Made by a program: the position numbers and the translations under genes. Below, piece after piece: positions 57,291 to 64,000 of a DNA stretch of 64,000 nt. The number at the start of each line of letters is the position of its first letter. Positions within the stretch are counted from its first letter, which is position 1. Where the stretch lies: contig JADCRB010000007.1 in assembly GCA_021464245.1 (NCBI GenBank), positions 1,052,705 to 1,116,704 on the forward strand. Reading direction: 5' to 3'. The notes beneath the pieces were generated by a model, which made no database searches, had not been told where the DNA came from, and saw only the letters and a list, made by a program, of their open reading frames with translations. Source of the DNA: Carallia brachiata. Its lineage: Eukaryota; Streptophyta; Magnoliopsida; Malpighiales; Rhizophoraceae.

Positions 57291-57639
57291 TTTTTTTTTT
57301 TATTTCTTATTAATGTTTTGTTACAAATAAAGAAAATTGAGACAAAATTTTCTTTTTACTTCCCAAATATATGATTGAAATTATGCAATAAGATTTTATA
57401 GCATTTAATTCCTTTACCATTTTTTTCACTTCAAATGTACTATTTTCCATCCCCTGGTCTTCCTACATCCATGTCTCTCTCTTCCTTTTATATTTACGAA
57501 TAAGGTACGATACAAGATTGTTTCATCCTTCTTCTGCTCAGGTATTGAACTTCAATTTGTTCATGCGTCCTTGTTTCTTTGATGAATATTTTTTAGTTTT
57601 GTTCCGTTTGGTTATTAGAGTTTAATGGGTTGTTTGGTT

Positions 57640-59726
57640 TAATAGATAACCATCGTCATCTTATCTTCACATGGCTTCTGAAACATAAAAGAATTTATTT
57701 TTCTTGATTGATTTTGCAGTATTTTATTCATTCACTGCTACTCAGGATATATAGCTGTACATGAAGCTTACAGATGAGGATAACCTTGAGAAACAAATAC
57801 AAAAATTAAACCTCTCAGATGAGGTACCAATCCGCTACTTCAACCAATATCGTTGCTATTAATGCAACAGCCCAATTACCTTTGAAATTAACCACCTCGA
57901 ATTATCCATCCTGGAGAGCACAGTTTATGTGTCTTCTTGTAGGATTCAATCTTGTTGGTTTTGTTGATGGGTCAAGCCGCTGTCCAACAAAGAAAATCAC
58001 GCAAGGAACACGTGACGTTGATAATCCTGAATACCTCAATTGGGTGCGCCAAGACCAACTTATTTTTCATGCCATCATCGCATCAGTCTCAGAGAATTTA
58101 GTTTCTCTAATTGCTTCAGCAACAACCTCTCAAGAAGCATGGGAGCGTCTCCAAAGGCTATATGCCAACAAATCTTGATCTCGAATTATGTCTCTCAAGG
58201 AACGACTCTTTGAACCACAAGGTGCGAGGTCTGTATCTCAATATCTCCAGTCCATCAAAGCTATTTCGGATGAATTAGCAATTATTCAGGCACCTATCCC
58301 AGAAGAGGACTTGATTGTGCATATTCTTAATGGGGTTGGACCCCATTTTAAGGAACTCACAGTTGCTATACGTGCTAGAGAATCATCAATCACCTTTGAA
58401 GAATTGCATGATAAACTCGTGGATTTTGAAAATTATTTGAGCAAGGAATCATCAGTCTCTCTTCCAGTAACAGAAAATATTGCTCGTCGAGGAGGACGCG
58501 GATTCTCTAGACAAAATTTTCGTGGCCTTAGTTCCCAACCTTTCTCTTCTTGGCGCTCACCAGGCCGTCCGTTAAGCAATTCTCCCACTTTTCGTGGACG
58601 TGGTGATACTGCCACCAGCCACAATAAATCAATCTGTCAAATATGCAACAGACCAGGCCATATCGCCAAGCATTGCTACCATGGCAAAGAATTTTTTCGG
58701 CAAGGACCGGTGGTTAATCATGTTCAGTTTGATCCACCAAAATTAAATTATCAGGCAAAAAAGGCAGATTGGATAGTTGATTCTGGAGCCACACATCACG
58801 TCACCAATGATCTTAATAATCTATCAATTTTTTCTGAGTATGATGGTACAGATGAAATACTTGTTGGTAATGGGTCAGATTTGCCTATAACTCATACAGG
58901 TTCAGCTACATTATCTATTTCCAATCATAATTTTCAACTCTCAAATATTTTATATGCTCCTGACATGAGAAATAATTTATTGTCTGTGTCCCAATTTTGT
59001 AAAAAGAACAAAGTCTCAGTAGAATTTTTTCCATCTTTTTTTGTGGTGAAGGACTTGAGCACGGGGGCGCTAGTACTGTAGGGACCAAATAAGGATGACG
59101 TCTAGAGGCTACCATCAGAATTTTCATTTACCCGCAGCAACCAACCTCTTGCCATGGCTACATCCACCATCTCCCCTACAGTTTGGCATCAGAGACTTGG
59201 CCATCCATCTTTTTCTCTTTTTCAGCATGTTATTAAGCATTTTTCCTTACCATGTTCCTCTTTAGAGAAGGCATCTTTTTTATGCAACTCCTGCAATTGC
59301 AATAAAAGTCATAAACTTCCTTTTTCTATATCTACAATTTCGAGTTCTCATCCACTTGATATTTTATATTCTGATGTGTGGGGGCCTACCTCTGTTGAGG
59401 GACTTGATGGGTCACGGTATTTTGTCATTTTCATTGACCATTACACCAAATATGTGTGGTTATACACCCTGCGCTATAAATCTGATGTTAGTGTTATTTT
59501 TCCTCAGTTTAAAGCTCTTGTTGAAAAACAATTCTCAACTCCAATTAAAAAGCTATACACAGATGGTGGTGGAGAATTCCTAGCACTTAAAAATTTTCTT
59601 GCATCAAATGGGATTGCTCATCTTCTTACACCACCCCATACACCCGAACACAATGGACTCTCTGAAAGAAAACACCGTCACATAGTCGAGACAAGCCTCA
59701 CTCTACTTCACCAAGCTCAGCCACAG
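57640..59726 (+). mobile_element. Ty1/copia fragment (gag to integrase) without visible LTRs
   Basis: Inserted between GTTTGGTT and CCATTGAA relative to copy A. It contains gag, zinc knuckle, protease and most of integrase, then stops abruptly in integrase. No RT, RNase H, primer-binding site or recognisable LTR is seen, so it is a partial copy. It is unrelated in detail to the element at 36062. Confidence 0.82.
57819..59726 (+). pseudogene. Copia gag-protease-integrase polyprotein, truncated
   Basis: One frame with few stops. Retrotrans gag (LKLTTSNYPSWRAQFMCLL) comes first, then SLKERLFEPQGARSVSQYL after a TGA at 58176-58178. The zinc knuckle CQICNRPGHIAKHC (58639) and protease VDSGATHHV follow. 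A stop falls near 59080. Then come WHQRLGHPS (59182), integrase with SDVWGP, IDHYTKYVWLY, TDGGGEFLALK and EHNGLSERKHRHIVE. Coding ends within integrase at 59726, where duplicated-block DNA resumes. Confidence 0.88.
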
Positions 59727-60157
59727 CCATTGAAATCTTCCCTGAAAGCTTGAATCTTAATTGGAATTCAGCATTAACACTCACAAAATAGCAGCGTCTT
59801 TTTTTTATTCTCTCTCTCTCTCTGTTTTTGCATGTCCTTACCATTCTAGCTAACCCTCTTAAGAAGGGTTTTATGGTTCTCCGCCATCCATTAAAGTTTT
59901 TCCTAAGAGCTTAGATGTCTGTTTCGGTGAATGATCATATGATGAAATTGACGGGCAATAGTATACAATACATGTGTCTTGTCTACAATTGCTTCCAGAT
60001 ACTGTTTTTTTGTTTCCTTTTTGTTATTTTACATAAGCTCAATTTACCGAGTATTTGAGTAATATCTAATAGTAAAAATAAAAAAATTGTACCAAAAAAA
60101 AAAAAATAAATAATAATCTATTTGTGTTTGTGTAGGAGGATATGATCGAGTGGCAAA

Positions 60158-61809
60158 ATGAGTAGCGAGGACGACCTCATTAGTAAGTTGCCAGATGAAA
60201 TTCTTTGTTTGATTATCTCCCGCTTGACACTGGGGGATGCTGTCAGAACACGCGTGTTATCACATAGATGGAGACATGTCCGGTCATCCCATTCTAACCT
60301 CAGCTTCGATTGGTCTAACATGTTCCAGACTGGAGAAAACCTCCAGTTCTCTGACAGTTCCCAGCAACCTTGTACTTGTGGAGAATACAAGGAGAAGTTT
60401 GTAAGAGGAGTTAGTCATGCCCTAGAGTCTTATGATGAGGGAAAACAAGCCATCCAATCCTTTCCCCTTTCTTTCTGTGTGAAAAGTTTTGCAGGTGATG
60501 TTGATGGATGGGTCCGTTCTGCCATTAAAATGGGTGCTCAAACTTTGTCTCTTGCAGTTTACTGTCGACATATTCTTTCCAGGGTCACCCAGCCTGGCTT
60601 TTTTCTTGAACCCCATCGGGGCAGGTACTACTTTCGCCGTAAGCTTTTGGAAGGCGCACAAGCCAATTTAATTAAGGCATCGGCGCTTGTATGCTTGCAA
60701 TTTAGGGCCAAATTTCACCAGCCAATTCAGCTCCTTAGAATCCCTCTACTTGAAGTATGCAGCTCTATCAAAATACGACTTGCAGAGCTTGTTTTGTTCT
60801 ATGGTGAAGCTTAAGGCTTTAACGTTCTTCTGCTGTAGCCTTCCTATGAGATTATGCCTTGAACCGCTACTCTGTCTAGAAAGCTTCAAGCTCAAAGTCT
60901 GTCATGGGTTAGCTAGACTTGAGCTATCCAATGAGAATCTTTCCGAGTTTAAATATCTTGGTCCTGAGGCGGTCACACTAATTTTCAACGGAGTCCCTAA
61001 CTTGTGGAAATTCACTTACTTTCTAAAGGATGATGATCAGTTCCGCTGCGCATTCACTCTTCTTCCACAACAGCTTCCCAAGTTGAGGGAGTTATATATT
61101 AAGACTGAGGAAGATTGGGTATGCGAACAAACAATTTCCATTGAAGCTTTTTCATTCATATTTTCTCTCTTGGCAGATACGTTAACTATACTGGCCTCTC
61201 TCTGTACGTGCAGGTTAATAAAATTCCACAAAGCATTGTAACATTCACAACGGTTGCGAGATTGAGGTTGACTTTCTTTAAGCAAACGAAATTTGACCTG
61301 TTGAAGATGGTTTCAATTCTCAAAGCATTTCCTAAGCTTCGTCAACTTTATTTAATGGTGAGCGGTACAAGTATTTTGGATCGATTGTGTTGTCAAGAAG
61401 ACGGTGAACAAGGACAGCTTGACCGCAGTGGATATGTCCTTGAACATTTGGAAGAAGTTGAATTTTGTGGGTTTTGCACCTCCAGTCAGATCGAGTTTGT
61501 CATTTTCTTGCTGAAACAAGCGGCTGTCCTTGGCCAGGTGGTCATCAGAGAACATGAATGGTACAATTCATTGTGTTCCGAAAGATGTAAAGTGAAACAT
61601 CAGTGGATAGAGGGAGAACGTCAAAATGTTATAGAACTACTTCAAGAATTCTCCGAAAATACAAACGTTTGTTGTTTATTTTGGGTCCTATCTAATATTT
61701 TGGACCTTCTCTGTTTTTTTAGCGAATCCTTTTTTGGGGAGAAAATGCTCAATTACTTATTAACGATGACTTTAGAGCCTTCAAAAATTTGAAGACGTTA
61801 TTCTGTTGA
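60158..61809 (+). pseudogene. F-box/LRR (FBD-type) protein gene, probably disrupted
   Basis: ATG at 60158 begins MSSEDDLISKLPDEILCLII. The F-box (residues 8-45) would bind SKP1 in an SCF ubiquitin ligase. LRR-like sequence follows (GAQTLSLAVY, then SLESLYLKYAALSKYDLQSL, LRELYIKTEEDW, FPKLRQLYLMV), with an FBD-like C-terminal part (EHLEEVEFCGF, FLLKQAAVLGQVVI). The first frame runs to 60814, but homology moves to another frame between about 60625 and 60690 (GPNFTSQFSSL), with no GT-AG intron that fits. A second change is well explained by an intron 61119-61213 (GTATGC...GTGCAG). A third possible short intron, 61667-61722, would give the C-terminus ending in LKTLFC at 61807. It is called a likely pseudogene because of the unexplained first shift; a missed intron or sequence error would rescue it. 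Mostly intact relative to copy A. Confidence 0.7.
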
Positions 61810-64000
61810 TCTATCTAAACTAAATTAATTTCAATGTTATCTTTTTCTTGTTTTGGTGTGGGTTCTCTCTATTCTATATTTTTTTTTTGTATTTCACAGT
61901 AAACGGACCAATGAAAAAAATGCCAGTCGTACAGGTTATGTGTGTAAATTGAAATGATATGGTGTGCTAATCATTTAGGATAGGTTTGTTTCATATGATA
62001 GAATAAATAGTATAGATAAAACTAATTATTTATTTTAATTCATATTTAATTGTTCAATAAAATAGATATGATAAGTTAATGTGAATTTACTATTTATGAA
62101 TATAAAATAATATTATTTCTCTCACTTATAACTAATCTATCTATATCATGGACTTATATTGACAAATTATATATATACTAAAATATTCTTTTAATTAAAA
62201 GAAATTTTAAATATTGTTAAAAAATTAACATAAAATTAAAAAAAATTCATTTCTTTCTCCTCTTTCCTCTCTCTCCTCCCTTCTCTCTCTCACTCCTCTT
62301 CTCTCTTTCCTTTCTCTCTCCTCCCTCCTCCATCTCTCTCAGTCCTCATCCTCTCTTTTTTTTTCTCCTCCTCTCCTCCTCCTCTCTAATTCCTCCTCTC
62401 TCTTTTCCTTTCTCTCTCCTCCATCCTCCCTCTCTTCTCTTTCCTCCCTTCCTTTCTCTCTCCGCCCTCCTCCCTCTCTCCCCCTTCCTCCCTTCCTTTC
62501 TTTCTCCTCTCTTACTCTCTCCACCTCTCTCTCTCTCTCTCTCTCTCCAACTCTTGCGCTCGTTTCTTCATTTTCTTTTATATAAATTTGAAAGTTTATA
62601 TATTAGAATTTATTTAACTTTTTTCTTCAAAAAAATTTATAAAAAAATATTAATCTCTCTTGAAATTTATTTATATAAATAAAATTAATGTTGATTTTGA
62701 AAAATATTTTTTATATAAAACTGAAAATTTATAAATAGTATAATGTATAATAACATGTAAAATAAATATTAATTATTTTAATAAAAAGTTAAAATTAACA
62801 ATAAATGTAAGTCAATTATATTTAAAGACAAAAAAATTATTTTGATATATTATACTATTCTGTCTTATATTATTTTCACACATAATATAAATTAATAATT
62901 TAATTTATTCTATATTATATTAATTTATATTATTCTATACTATATTATTTAGTTTATGTGCTAAAGACACCCTCGTAACATAGTAGTCGCGGGAACGCGG
63001 GCCTATTTGCCCTTCTCAGATAAACCAACTACAGATCGACACAATTGGCAGTAGAATATAATGATTCGTCAGACCCCCCAAAAGAAAAAAAGAAGAATAT
63101 AGTGATTCGGCCAGAAACTATTTTTATAGTAGACATAATAACGTTAAATTAGACCTTGGTCCACTTGTTTTAAACCTTGACAGGCCCAAATGCGATTTCA
63201 GTTCTGCATTGCTAGATCCGTTTACCGACTGAACAAAGCGGACTTATGCTTGTTTTTAATCAGAAATCTTTAAGCTTGGTGTTGATACGGATATAGTAAT
63301 ACAGATACAGTAAATATAAACACATAATATATTAATCTTGAAAAAATTAAGATACAAATATGATATAAAAACATTATATATATATATACACGTGTAATAG
63401 ACAAACAAATCTAGATAAACATTATTATTTAAATTATAATATAATTATAACTTAAATTTTAAGTCAATTTAATTTTTTATTAAAAGCATTTCATAATATT
63501 TTTAAAATATGTGAGATTTTATAAGATATACTATGAGTACTAACATAAAAACTAACACATGAGAACCATAGAACTTTTAAAAAAAATTTCAATCTTCCCT
63601 CCCTGGCACCTTTTAAAAAATAATAAAAAAAAAAAACAAGAAGAAGAGGATGGCCGATCAGTCATCTGACAGATCATAATACTTTCTATTTTATTTTTGA
63701 TTTTTATTTTTTCAAAACGTGTCGTTTGTGTATTCGAAACATATCCTCAATGTGCGTGAGATGTCTTTAAATTGTGTCTGATTTAAAAAAAAAAATTAAC
63801 AAACACGTTTTTGATGTATCGAACAATATATAGTTATGTTCAACACATGTCCTTGTCCGACTCATATCCAACACGAACACTCTGGCTGCACGTGTCCGTG
63901 CATTCGTGGAAATCTTTCACTTGTCCGTTGTGGTGAAGCTCAGGGAATAATGATAAATATTTATAAAATTGTGTTATGAAATACTTTAAATATAAATTAT
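61810..64000. other. Gene-free AT-rich end of window
   Basis: 62245-62556 is a CT-rich low-complexity tract (polypyrimidine on plus), including (CT)n near 62526-62545. The remainder is AT-rich, with short A/T runs and a TA repeat near 63378. No gene or mobile element end is recognised. Confidence 0.55.

Larger units (their letters stand above)
54942..57639. repeat. AT-rich repeat array and F-box upstream region (copy B of duplicated block)
   Basis: Co-linear with 24297-25820, starting at CTTCTATGTGAGTTT in both. It is longer because of inserted elements: LINE 3' end 55319-56312 with solo LTR inside, and MITE 57121-57290. 57440-57639 matches 25590-25815, upstream of the F-box copy. Confidence 0.8.

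Noticed and set aside
62245..62556. Arg/Glu-rich frame on the minus strand
   Set aside because: Arises from the CT-rich tract; low-complexity.

Overview
The window is nuclear DNA of a flowering plant, most likely a eudicot. The evidence is GT-AG intron-exon genes whose products match Arabidopsis-type proteins, AT-rich intergenic DNA, plant-type Ty1/copia and Ty3/gypsy retrotransposons, LINE and SINE relics, and a cluster of Cf-9-type receptor-like proteins (RLPs). Species cannot be fixed from the sequence alone. There is no bacterial organisation and no CRISPR array, and I recognised no tRNA or rRNA gene.

Layout. 1-9.1 kb is conserved single-copy DNA with two intact multi-exon genes on the plus strand: signal peptide peptidase (11 exons, 341 aa) and a homeodomain-like nuclear protein (7 exons, about 502 aa, with a 7-nt first coding exon). 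From 9.1 to 31.5 kb is an RLP cluster on the minus strand: one intact intronless RLP (11158-14103), one near-complete RLP broken by a single-base deletion (27448-30386), one heavily deleted RLP (about 22757-24300) and a small relic near 21.3 kb. They lie among duplicated flanks and a truncated F-box gene copy. From 31.9 to 45 kb is repeat country: several copies of a 0.3-0.6 kb repeat, a 1.1 kb polypurine minisatellite, and a complete Ty1/copia element (36062-42624, LTRs 418/419 bp, TSD ATTAG) sitting in DNA that reads like a mitochondrial insertion.

From 45 to 50.5 kb is a 5'-truncated Ty3/gypsy element of Tat-like type with a second RNase H. Between its integrase and its 3' LTR it carries a WUSCHEL-clade (WOX) homeobox coding sequence with WUS-box and EAR motif. 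This is the most unusual item in the window. Next come a LINE reverse transcriptase fragment (about 50.5-51.9 kb), an inverted copy of RLP-flank DNA, a SINE with an 11-bp TSD, and an inverted copy of an AT-rich repeat array.

From 54.9 to 61.8 kb is a second copy of the block seen at 24.3-26.5 kb, ending in a longer F-box gene. Comparing the two copies exposes four later insertions as filled versus empty sites: a LINE 3' end, a solo LTR inside it, a MITE and a copia gag-integrase fragment. 61.8-64 kb is AT-rich with a CT-rich low-complexity tract.

Functionally, the two genes at the left end are housekeeping or regulatory. The RLPs (extracellular LRR immune or developmental receptors) and the F-box genes are fast-evolving families that duplicated together here. 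Most of the remainder is transposon-derived.
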